Assembly: GCF_001428335.1 (NCBI RefSeq)
Contig: NZ_LMSG01000001.1
Location: forward strand, 884,987 to 948,986
Source: Arthrobacter sp. Soil762
GTDB taxonomy: Bacteria > Actinomycetota > Actinomycetes > Actinomycetales > Micrococcaceae
Length of the DNA stretch: 64,000 nt
Reading direction: 5' to 3'
Under the pieces are notes generated by a model that saw only the letters and a program-made list of their open reading frames with translations, was not told the DNA's origin and ran no database searches. Below are positions 52,892-60,786 of the stretch, piece after piece. Numbering within the stretch: the first letter of the stretch is position 1; each line of letters opens with the position of its first letter. The translations under genes were made by a program, and so were the position numbers.

Positions 52892-54196
52892 CTACTTCTG
52901 GGCTACCAGTTGGTTGATCTTGTCGGCCGCGGCCTTGAACGAGGTGTCGATGCTTTCGTTCCCGAAGATGACGGCCTTCGCGTAGGCGGTGCGGAAGGTC
53001 TGCCAGACTTCAACCGAGTTGGAGACGTTGGGGACCTCCACGGTCCGCGCAGCCTGAGCGGCGAACTGGGTGTACGCCGGGTTCTTGGCGAAGTAGTCCG
53101 CGTAGACCGTGGGAAGGTCCTTGCGCATGGGCATCTGGCCAGTGTCACTTAGCAGCTTGCCGTCCTGCTCCTGGCTGGTGGCGAACTTCATGACCTCCCA
53201 GGCGGTGCCCTGGTTCTCGCAGGCGGAGTACATGGCCACGTTCTTGGCGTCGGAGAAGGTTGACGTATCAGCCTTGGCCGCGGCCGCGGGTACCGGGACT
53301 GCGCCCCAGTTCACCTTGTCCTTGTAGGCGGCGATGGCCCACGGACCGGCCATGGACATGGCGGCCTTGCCTTCGGCGAAGGAGTCACCCTGGTAGACCT
53401 CCTTGGAGGCCAGGTTCTCCTTGTAGAGCGTCTCGAACATGGTGGCGACCTGCTTGCCCTCCTCGCTGTCGAACGTGACCTTGCCGTCCTTCACCAGCGG
53501 GGTGCCGTCGGAGTTGGCGGCGTAGAAGGAGTAGAAGTCGAACCAGGCCTGGAAGAAGTCACTGGCCGGTGATGGCCACATGGCGTTGGTGGCAGCACCT
53601 GAGGACACCAGGGTCCGGGCGGTGTCCAGCAGTTCCTGGTGGGTCCCCAGCTTCGGGTTCTCCGGGTCCAGCCCGGCCTTGGCGAACATGTCCTTGTTGT
53701 AGAAGAGGACTACGGGGTTGGACTTCCAGGGCAGCTGGTACATCTTGCCGTCCGCGGACTTGTACTGGTCCGCCAGGTCGCCGGTGCGGTCCTTGATGTA
53801 CTGGAGCCCGTCCGGGAATTCATCCAGGGCCACCAAACCGCCCTGCTTCTGGAACTGCGGAACGGCCACAGGGGCGGTGTTGAAGACCAGGCAGGGAGCG
53901 TTGCCCGCGGTGATGGCTGCGCCGATGACCTCTTCGGAGCTCTTGCCGGCAGGGATCTCCTGCGCCTCGACCTTCTCCTCCGGGTGTGCGGAGTTCCAGG
54001 ATTCCACCATGGCCTTGCCCCACTTAACCTCGAACTCGTTGTTGGAGTACCAGATCTTGATGGGGCCCTTGGCGGTGGTGGCGGAGCCGGAGCCGCCGTC
54101 GCCCCCTCCGCTGCCGCCGCAGGCAGCCATGCCCGCCCCCATTACGGTCAGGGCGGCCACTGACAATATTCGCGTGGCTTTGGTAAAGCGCTTCAT
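52892..54196 (-). CDS. Sugar-binding lipoprotein (ABC transporter)
   Basis: A 434-residue extracellular solute-binding family 1 protein. The signal peptide ends in MAACGGSG, a lipobox whose cysteine anchors it to the membrane. IKIWYSNNEFEVKWGKAMVE, GNAPCLVFNTAPVAVPQFQK, YQLPWKSNPVVLFYNKDMFA and EGKAAMSMAGPWAIAAYKD are typical of family 1 sugar binders. ATG at 54196 is set by the signal peptide; the frame extends upstream without meaning. It follows the lacI-type gene by 59 bp. Confidence 0.9.
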   Translation of the reverse strand: MKRFTKATRILSVAALTVMGAGMAACGGSGGGDGGSGSATTAKGPIKIWYSNNEFEVKWGKAMVESWNSAHPEEKVEAQEIPAGKSSEEVIGAAITAGNAPCLVFNTAPVAVPQFQKQGGLVALDEFPDGLQYIKDRTGDLADQYKSADGKMYQLPWKSNPVVLFYNKDMFAKAGLDPENPKLGTHQELLDTARTLVSSGAATNAMWPSPASDFFQAWFDFYSFYAANSDGTPLVKDGKVTFDSEEGKQVATMFETLYKENLASKEVYQGDSFAEGKAAMSMAGPWAIAAYKDKVNWGAVPVPAAAAKADTSTFSDAKNVAMYSACENQGTAWEVMKFATSQEQDGKLLSDTGQMPMRKDLPTVYADYFAKNPAYTQFAAQAARTVEVPNVSNSVEVWQTFRTAYAKAVIFGNESIDTSFKAAADKINQLVAQK

Positions 54197-54255
54197 TGCG
54201 ACTCCTTGGTACTGGTCCCGGTGGGGATCTTTTGCTGGGTGATGTGCTTTTGGGC

Positions 54256-55296
54256 TTACTTTGTAGCTTGCTTGATGGTTCTGGATGGGGCGGGACCGGT
54301 GGAGGCGCGGACCAGCAGGGTAGGTGCCGGCAGGTCCGTATCCTCGCCGGAGTGGGTGCCGTTGAGCTGGTCCAGGAGGGCCTGCGCAGCAACTCTGCCC
54401 CAACGCATGGGGTCAGTGGCGATAGTGGTGAGGGGCGGGTTGAGGTACTGGGTGAACTCTGCATTGTCGTAGCCGGTGACTGACAGGTCACCCGGAACGC
54501 TCAGGCCCTGGGACTGGGCGAAGGACTGGCCGGACGTCGCCATGAGGTCGTTCGCATAGACAATCGCGGTGGGGCGGTCCGGCCGGCGGAGCAGTTCCGC
54601 GGTGGCTGCCACTCCCCCGGGGGCCGTGAAATCAGCCTCCGCGAACAGGTCCGCTGCCAGGCCGGCACGTGCCATGGCCGACTCCCAGGCCCGGCGGCGG
54701 CTGCGGCCGTGGATGTATTCCTGGGCGCCGCCCACATGGCCGATCCGGACGTGTCCCAGGGCGATCAAATGTTCGACGGCGGCCGTGATGCCGTCCGTGT
54801 CATCCATGGACACCGCCGGGAACGGTGAGTCGGCATCGGGCCTGTTGAGCGTCACCGCCGGCAGCTTGAGCTCGCGCAGCAGGCCGATCCGGGAATCGTT
54901 GTGCCGCACATCGGTCAGGATCACGCCGTCCACGCGGCCGCCGTCGGCCAGTTTGCGGTATGCCCGCTCTTCGGCGCCGGGGGCGGTGGCAACGCTCAGG
55001 ACCAGCGTGTAATCGTGCTCGGCCAGCGTGATCTCGATGCCTGCAATAAAGGCTGGGAAGAACGGGTCCGTGCCGAGGAGCTTGGGATCGCGGGCCACCA
55101 CCAGGCCCAGGGCGTAGGCCTTCGCGGAGGACAGGCCCTTGGCGCGGAGGCTGGGCTTCCAGCCAAGCTCTTTCGCGACCTGCAGGATCCGGCCCCGGGT
55201 GGCGTCGCTGACGCCGGGCTGGCCGTTCAGCGCATACGAGACAGCACCTTTGCTGACGCCGGCCGCGTGGGCGACGTCGCTGATGGTTACTGCCAT
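54256..55296 (-). CDS. LacI-family repressor of the sugar operon
   Basis: A 346-residue LacI protein. TISDVAHAAGVSKGAVSYAL is the helix-turn-helix and hinge; the periplasmic-binding-like core includes DGVILTDVRHNDSR and LSVTGYDNAEFTQYLNPPLT. It is the first gene of the same-strand cluster, with two operators just upstream of its start. Binding there would repress itself and, if the cluster is one transcript, the transporter and GH130 genes. Confidence 0.9.
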   Translation of the reverse strand: MAVTISDVAHAAGVSKGAVSYALNGQPGVSDATRGRILQVAKELGWKPSLRAKGLSSAKAYALGLVVARDPKLLGTDPFFPAFIAGIEITLAEHDYTLVLSVATAPGAEERAYRKLADGGRVDGVILTDVRHNDSRIGLLRELKLPAVTLNRPDADSPFPAVSMDDTDGITAAVEHLIALGHVRIGHVGGAQEYIHGRSRRRAWESAMARAGLAADLFAEADFTAPGGVAATAELLRRPDRPTAIVYANDLMATSGQSFAQSQGLSVPGDLSVTGYDNAEFTQYLNPPLTTIATDPMRWGRVAAQALLDQLNGTHSGEDTDLPAPTLLVRASTGPAPSRTIKQATK

Positions 55297-55337
55297 GATG
55301 TGGGGCCCTTCGGGTTTCGGGTCCCGTGACTCACGCC

Positions 55338-55376
55338 ACTGAACCGGTTCAGTAGGCTCTACTAAACCGGTTCAGT
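55338..55376. promoter_or_regulatory. Two LacI-type operators
   Basis: ACTGAACCGGTTCAGT (55338-55353) is a perfect 16-bp palindrome with the CpG centre typical of LacI sites. ACTAAACCGGTTCAGT (55361-55376) differs at one base. They are 23 bp apart (about two helical turns) and 42 bp upstream of the lacI-type start. Confidence 0.85.
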
Positions 55377-55452
55377 TGGTAGATGTCAAGGGCCCGCCGC
55401 CACATTGATGTTTTCCAGCGGCCGCATTGGTTCCGTCCTGGCCGGCCCCCGC

Positions 55453-55550
55453 CGTCACGCAGGGCTTGCTTTTGGAGTACGACGGCGGCGCCCACCGGGT
55501 GATTTCGGGGACCCCGCCGTCGGGCTTCTAAAAGGGTGCGCTGCGTGACG
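55453..55550. repeat. ~100-bp palindromic element, copy B
   Basis: Outer arms GTCACGCA (55454-55461) and TGCGTGAC (55542-55549); inner stem CGACGGCGG (55480-55488) against CCGCCGTCG (55514-55522). GCTT and TAAAAGGGTGC occur at the same places as in copy A at 47621-47721. It sits between the lacI-type promoter and the end of the luciferase-like gene. Confidence 0.8.
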
Positions 55551-55583
55551 CGAGTGCGTCCCCGCTTGCCGGTGGCGCCGGAC

Positions 55584-56573
55584 CTAGACCCGGGCGAGTC
55601 CGGCGGCCTGCGCCAGCAGCTCCACGGAACGGATCCTGGCTTCTGTGCCGGTGTTCTGGTGCGCCACGATGAGTTCGTCGGCGTCGGAGTGCTTGGCGAA
55701 CCCGTCCAGGTAGTCGATCACCGCGTCCGGGGTGCCGATGGCCGAGTACGTCATCATCTGGGACACATGCTGGCCCTGCGGGGAGTCCAGGATCATGTCG
55801 GCCTCGTCGTCGGTGAACTCGCGCCCGCCGCCGAAAAACAGGGACACGCGGGCACGCTTGGTGGCCTGGAACGTTGCCTGCGCCTCGGCGGCAGTATCCG
55901 CGGCAATGACGTTGACGCCGGCGATCACATGGGGTGCGTCCAGCTGCGCGGACGGCTTGAATTCCCGGCGGTACACGGCCACGGCATCCTGCAGGGCGTT
56001 GGGCGCGAAGTGCGACGCGAACGCGTACGGCAGGCCCAGCTGGGCCGCGAGCCGGGCGCCGAACAGCGACGATCCGAGGATGTACAGCGGAACGTTGGTC
56101 CCCTTGCCCGGGGTGGCCTCCACGCCCTGGATCCGCGTGGGACCGGTCAGGTAGCCCTGCAATTCCAGGACGTCCTGCGGGAAAGTGTCCGCGGACATGG
56201 GGTCCCGGCGCAGCGCGCGCATGGTGTTCTGGTCGCTCCCCGGGGCACGGCCCAGGCCGAGGTCGATCCGGCCCGGGTGCAGCGTTTCCAGGGTGCCGAA
56301 CTGCTCGGCGATGGTCAGCGGCGAGTGGTTGGGCAGCATAACGCCGCCGGCGCCCAGCCTGATGGTCTTGGTGTGCGCTGCCACGTGGGCGATCAGCACG
56401 CTGGTGGCAGAGGAGGCGATGGCGGACATGTTGTGGTGCTCGGCGTACCAGATCCGCCGGTAGCCCAGCTCCTCGGCCCGCTGCGCCATGGCCACGCTCC
56501 CCGCGAAACTCTCCGCCGCCGTCTGGCCTTTGCCGATGGTTGCCAGATCAAGGATGGAGAGGGGAAGCGTCAC
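55584..56573 (-). CDS. Luciferase-like (LLM class) flavin-dependent oxidoreductase
   Basis: A 329-residue TIM-barrel flavoprotein. [60 protein letters not shown] and [19 protein letters not shown] match the alkanal monooxygenase-like group often called MsnO8/LLM. The FMN-dependent reaction and substrate are unknown. Single gene, divergent from the disrupted binding-protein gene. Confidence 0.88.
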   Translation of the reverse strand: MTLPLSILDLATIGKGQTAAESFAGSVAMAQRAEELGYRRIWYAEHHNMSAIASSATSVLIAHVAAHTKTIRLGAGGVMLPNHSPLTIAEQFGTLETLHPGRIDLGLGRAPGSDQNTMRALRRDPMSADTFPQDVLELQGYLTGPTRIQGVEATPGKGTNVPLYILGSSLFGARLAAQLGLPYAFASHFAPNALQDAVAVYRREFKPSAQLDAPHVIAGVNVIAADTAAEAQATFQATKRARVSLFFGGGREFTDDEADMILDSPQGQHVSQMMTYSAIGTPDAVIDYLDGFAKHSDADELIVAHQNTGTEARIRSVELLAQAAGLARV

Positions 56574-56847
56574 GTCGGTGCCGGCCTTTCAATGCGTTGC
56601 GTAGGGTGGCCGGCCGGGTCGCGGCGGGCACATTGTGGACAACGACGGCGGCGCCCGGGTTATTTCTGCGGCCTGCGGTGGCGTGGCCCACAGCCTCATT
56701 TGTGACCGCCGCGGTCGCCCGGTGAACTGCCGTTACTCCCGGTATCGCACCGTTTCGGCGGCCTTTGATCCCGCGCGCGTACTCCCGGATAGTTGCTGCC
56801 AAGAACACCGTTCCGTTCCGAAAATCAGCAACTTGCAAGGGGAAATC

Positions 56848-57830
56848 ATGGCGAAAATCAAGACAAAACGGGCTGCAGCCGCAGCACTCGCAGCAGTCAC
56901 CCTCCTGGCGCTTGCCGCCTGCTCGGACCCGGGCGCGACGGCGGCGACAGCACCGTCGTCGGGCTCTACGGCGAGCGCAGCAGGCAAGACGTTCAACCTG
57001 GCACCCGAGCAGAACCGCGTCAAGGTGACCGTGGATGCGAAAGCTGCCGCCCTGGTCCCCGACGCCATCAAGGCGGACGGCAAGCTCACTGTGGTGAGCA
57101 CCGGCGGCACGGCCCCGCTGAGTCTTTTCGCTACCGACAACAGGACGCTCATCGGCAGCGAGGTGGACATCGCCTATGCGGTCGGCGAGACCTTGGGCTG
57201 ACGGTTGAGGTGCTTCCGGTGGCCTGGGCCGACTGGCCGCTGGGCGTTGAATCGGGCAAGTACGAGGCAGTCCTTTCCAATGTGACCGTTACGGAGGCCC
57301 GCAAGGAGAAGTTCGACTTCGCCAGCCACCGCAACGACCTCCTGGGCTTCTACGCCAAGACCGATTCCACCATCGGCGAGATCAAGGAAGCCAAGGATGT
57401 TGCCGGCAAGCGCATCATCGTCGGCTCGGGCACCAACCAGGAAGCGATCCTGGTGCGCTGGGACGAAGAGAACAAGGCGAAGGGGCTGGCGCCGGTTGAG
57501 TTCCAGTATTACGACGACGACTCCGCCTCCACGCTGGCCCTCCAGTCCGGCCGGGCGGACCTGACGTTCGGCCCGAACGCCGGCGCGGCCTACAAGGCAG
57601 CGAAGGACGGCAAGACGAAGGAATTGGGCACGCTCAACGGCGGGTGGCCGCTGACCGCCGAAATTGCCTTCACCACGCAGAAGGGCAATGGCCTGGCAGT
57701 CGCCGCCCAGGCTGCGCTCAACCAGCTGATCGAGAGTGGCGCCTACGCCGAGGTTCTGGACCGTTGGGGCCTGTCGTCGGAGGCCATTAAGAAGTCCGAA
57801 CTCAACCCGCCAGGCCTGCCCAAGAAGTAG
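56848..57830 (+). pseudogene. Amino-acid-type solute-binding lipoprotein, frameshifted
   Basis: The start (ATG 56848, AAGGGG upstream) gives a lipoprotein signal (LLALAACSDPG) and the first ~118 residues of a family 3 binding protein (KLTVVSTGGTAPLSLFATDN, then GSEVDIAYAVGETLG), then TGA near 57199. The rest continues in the next frame from LTVEVLPVAWADWPLGVESG to the stop at 57830 (DLTFGPNAGAAYKAAKDGK; YAEVLDRWGLSS). One missing base in GGC(C)TGACGG at about 57197-57200 would restore it. No permease or ATPase gene is adjacent. A sequencing error is possible. Confidence 0.8.
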
Positions 57831-57840
57831 GCCCGCCGCC

Positions 57841-57965
57841 AATGCATCGATTGCTCCGCAAATGCCCTTTTGCACCTCCAAAACGGCGGTGGGCCCACGC
57901 CGGCAGGGTTCCCTGGCCGAGCTTGCGAGGCGAGGGTGCCGGTGGGGAGGAGCACTCGATGCATT
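57841..57965. repeat. 125-bp element with near-perfect 17-bp terminal inverted repeats
   Basis: AATGCATCGATTGCTCC (57841-57857) is complementary to 57949-57965 except at one base. Inside are further pairings around GGCGGTGGGCCCACGCC and CCGAGCTTGCGAGG. It lies 10 bp after the disrupted binding-protein gene. Confidence 0.7.
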
Positions 57966-57988
57966 TGTGGGTTAAATTTGTGGGTTAA
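57963..57988 (+). repeat. 13-bp tandem duplication
   Basis: ATTTGTGGGTTAA occurs twice in direct succession, ending 8 bp before the GTG start of the GNAT gene and overlapping the end of the preceding inverted-repeat element. Confidence 0.85.
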
Positions 57989-57996
57989 ATGGTCGG

Positions 57997-58434
57997 GTGA
58001 GTGCCGAATTTTCCCTTCGTCCCAGCCAGGCCTCTGACGGCTCGTGGATCGCCGAGCTCCGCGCCGTCGTGATGCGTCCGGACCTTGAGCGGCTGGGCCG
58101 CTTTGACCCGGTCCGTGTCCGCGAGCGTTTCCTCAACGGGTTCGAGCCGGGGCACACCTTCGTCGTCGAGGTGGCTGGGCAGAATGCGGGCGTGATCGCT
58201 GTCCGCCCGGAGCCCGACGCGCAGTGGATCGAACACTTTTACCTGGCCCCGGAGCATCAGGGAAAGGGCCTCGGCGGCGCCGTGCTCCGGCAGGCCATGG
58301 ACGGGTCCCAGGACCACCGGCCCTTCCGTCTGAACGTCCTCCAGGGAAGTGTGGCCCGGCGGCTGTATGAGCGCCATGGCTTTGAGGTGGAGTCGGAAGA
58401 CGCTGTGGACGTCTATATGGCGGCGAAAAGTTAG
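57997..58434 (+). CDS. GNAT acetyltransferase
   Basis: A 145-residue GNAT protein. FSLRPSQASDGSWIAELRAV starts the fold; WIEHFYLAPEHQGKGLGGAV is the acetyl-CoA loop (Q-x-x-G-x-G type) and LYERHGFEVESEDAVDVYM the end. Acceptor unknown. GTG start at 57997 with no strong ribosome-binding site (GGTCGG just before), so the start is moderately sure. Confidence 0.8.
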   Translation: MSAEFSLRPSQASDGSWIAELRAVVMRPDLERLGRFDPVRVRERFLNGFEPGHTFVVEVAGQNAGVIAVRPEPDAQWIEHFYLAPEHQGKGLGGAVLRQAMDGSQDHRPFRLNVLQGSVARRLYERHGFEVESEDAVDVYMAAKS

Positions 58435-58543
58435 GCAAACGGCAAAGACCCTCTGCCACGGATCGGACAGGTGTGTAGTGGTTGACGACGTCCACCTCTT
58501 CCGCAAAGTGCGCTCCTGGCGGGTTTGGCAATAGTCTGGCCAG

Positions 58544-59170
58544 ATGGGGACAAATACAGTGAACTCCGGCGAACAGATTGACAGGCAGTCGCGCATTCTC
58601 GAAGCGGCGCTCGATCTGCTGTCGCGCCACGGCATCTCAGGTGTGAGCATGCGTGCCGTGGCCCGCGAAGCCGGCGTCGCACTGGGCCTGGTGAACTACT
58701 ACTACGACGATAAAACGAGCCTGATCCGGGCGGCCCTGCACCGGGTGGACGAGCAGGACCTCCAGCTGGTGGCCCGGGACCCCTCGTTGACGCCGGACGA
58801 ACAGCTCCGCAAGGCCCTGCGGCGGGTTGCCGGCGCCGAGCTGCTGACCACCCGGTACCTGTCCCTGCGCCTGCACCTGTGGGCGCTCGCCCAGGCCGAC
58901 GAGGGCTATGCCGAGATCAACGCCGCAGCCTTCGACCGGTACCTCGACGGCGTTGCCGCGCTCGTATCCAACGCCAAACCCGAACTCTCCTGGGAGGAAT
59001 GCCGGGAGCGGGCAGCGGACATCGTCGTTATACAGAACGGCATGTGGCTGACGTCGCTTCTAGGCGTGGACAACGCCTCCATCCAGCGCAGCATCGCCCG
59101 CACGGAGGAGATCGCCTTCCTCCCGAGCCGCGGGAGTTCCAGCGGGGACGCAGCACTCAGGGAACTCTAA
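58544..59170 (+). CDS. betI: TetR-family regulator, BetI-like
   Basis: A 208-residue TetR protein. QSRILEAALDLLSRHGISGV and SMRAVAREAGVALGLVNYYY, then DDKTSLIRAA form the DNA-binding domain; the C-terminal part fits the BetI-like group (VVIQNGMWLTSLLGVD). It precedes betB and betA and an operator lies between them, so it likely represses the choline genes until choline or betaine aldehyde is present. The ATG at 58544 has only a weak ribosome-binding site. Confidence 0.82.
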   Translation: MGTNTVNSGEQIDRQSRILEAALDLLSRHGISGVSMRAVAREAGVALGLVNYYYDDKTSLIRAALHRVDEQDLQLVARDPSLTPDEQLRKALRRVAGAELLTTRYLSLRLHLWALAQADEGYAEINAAAFDRYLDGVAALVSNAKPELSWEECRERAADIVVIQNGMWLTSLLGVDNASIQRSIARTEEIAFLPSRGSSSGDAALREL

Positions 59171-59209
59171 ATCACACGCCGCACGGCAGTGCAGTAGCGC
59201 GCGTCACAT

Positions 59210-59248
59210 TTGAACGAGTGTTCAAGAAAGCATTGAACACTCGTTCAA
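59210..59248. promoter_or_regulatory. Nested palindromic operator upstream of betB
   Basis: TTGAACGAGTGTTCAA (59210-59225) and its exact reverse complement TTGAACACTCGTTCAA (59233-59248) are 7 bp apart. Each half is itself a partial palindrome (TTGAAC...GTTCAA), so two TetR dimers could bind side by side. It ends 20 bp before the betB ATG. Confidence 0.85.
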
Positions 59249-59268
59249 CTTCAATTACTGTCCTCCGT

Positions 59269-60786
59269 ATGACTTACGCCACAACGTCCCATGACGCGAC
59301 AGCATCCACCCTCTTCATCAACGGCTCGTGGGAGCCGGCCGTCTCCGGCGCGGTGCGCCACATCCACAATCCCGCCGACGGCGAGCTGGCCGCCACAGTG
59401 TCAGAGGCCGGCCGGGAAGATGCCGGGCGGGCCATCGCTGCAGCCCGGGCAGCCTTCGACTCCGGCGTCTGGGCTTCGGTACCGGCACCCGAGCGCGGCA
59501 CTTTCCTGCTCAAGGTCGCCGCCGAACTGCTCCAACGCCGGGAAAAGTTCGCCCGCGCTGAATCACTGGACACCGGGAAGCGGATAGCCGAAAGCCGCAT
59601 CGACATGGACGACATCGCCGCCTGCTTCGAATATTTCGGACGGCTGGCCGGACAGCAGGCGGGCCGCATGGTCGACGCCGGGAACCCCGCCGTCGTCAGC
59701 AAAATCGTCTATGAGCCTGTGGGCGTCTGCGGCCTCATCACGCCGTGGAACTACCCCCTGCTCCAGGCCGCCTGGAAGATCGCACCCGCGCTGGCCGCAG
59801 GCTGCACCTTCGTCCTGAAGCCCTCCGAGCTCACCCCGTCCACCGCCATCCTGGCCATGCAGCTGCTGCAGGACCTCGGTCTGCCGGACGGTGTCGCCAA
59901 CCTGGTGACGGGAGCCGGCGCGGAGGCGGGGGCACCGCTCTCCGAACACCCCGACGTCGACCTCGTCTCCTTCACCGGCGGACTGGAAACCGGCAAGCGC
60001 ATCGCCGCGGCCGCAGCCGGCACTGTGAAAAAGGTGGCGCTGGAGCTCGGCGGCAAGAACCCCAACGTGGTGTTCGCCGACGCGGACTTCGACGCCGCCG
60101 TCGACAATGCCCTGAACGGGGCCTTCGTCCACTCCGGGCAGGTCTGCTCCGCCGGGGCGCGGCTGGTGGTGGAGGAATCAATCGCCGAACGCTTCGTCGA
60201 TGAGCTGGTCCGCCGCGCACAGGAGATCCGGCTCGGTGGCCCGTTTGATGATGCTGCCGAAACGGGGCCGCTGATTTCCGCGGCCCACCGGGAGAAGGTC
60301 AACGCCTACGTCCAGCGCGGCATCGCCGAGGGCGCGCGGCTGCGGTGCGGCGGCGCTGCGCCTGAGGGAGAAAAGTACGACGGCGGCTTCTACTACCAGC
60401 CGACCGTCCTGGACCACGTCCAAACGGGCATGTCCGTGGTGGTGGATGAAGCCTTCGGCCCGGTGGTGACTGTTGAGACCTTCCGCACCGAGGACGAGGC
60501 CGTGGAAACTGCCAACGACACCATCTACGGGCTGGCCGGCGCGGTCTGGACCCAGGACGCCGGCAAGGCGCAGCGCGTGGCATCCCGGCTGCGGCACGGG
60601 ACGGTCTGGATCAACGACTACCACCCCTACCTGCCCCAGGCCGAGTGGGGCGGCTTCGGCCAGTCCGGCGTTGGCCGCGAACTCGGGCCGACCGGCCTGG
60701 CGGAATACCAGGAAGCCAAGCACATCTACCAGAACACCAGCCCCCAGGTGACCGGCTGGTTTGCTGACCACGGCAAGGAGAACTAG
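59269..60786 (+). CDS. betB: Betaine aldehyde dehydrogenase
   Basis: A 505-residue NAD(P) aldehyde dehydrogenase. [42 protein letters not shown] (general base E259) and [13 protein letters not shown] (catalytic C293) are all intact, ending [20 protein letters not shown]. With betA it converts choline to glycine betaine, an osmoprotectant. The ATG at 59269 lies just past the operator and has no purine-rich ribosome-binding site; a leaderless or weakly initiated mRNA is possible. Specificity rests on cluster context. Confidence 0.9.
   Translation: MTYATTSHDATASTLFINGSWEPAVSGAVRHIHNPADGELAATVSEAGREDAGRAIAAARAAFDSGVWASVPAPERGTFLLKVAAELLQRREKFARAESLDTGKRIAESRIDMDDIAACFEYFGRLAGQQAGRMVDAGNPAVVSKIVYEPVGVCGLITPWNYPLLQAAWKIAPALAAGCTFVLKPSELTPSTAILAMQLLQDLGLPDGVANLVTGAGAEAGAPLSEHPDVDLVSFTGGLETGKRIAAAAAGTVKKVALELGGKNPNVVFADADFDAAVDNALNGAFVHSGQVCSAGARLVVEESIAERFVDELVRRAQEIRLGGPFDDAAETGPLISAAHREKVNAYVQRGIAEGARLRCGGAAPEGEKYDGGFYYQPTVLDHVQTGMSVVVDEAFGPVVTVETFRTEDEAVETANDTIYGLAGAVWTQDAGKAQRVASRLRHGTVWINDYHPYLPQAEWGGFGQSGVGRELGPTGLAEYQEAKHIYQNTSPQVTGWFADHGKEN

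Noticed and set aside
57190..57205. Programmed ribosomal frameshift in the binding-protein gene
   Set aside because: No slippery heptamer or downstream structure is evident, and this gene family has no known frameshifting; mutation or sequence error is simpler.
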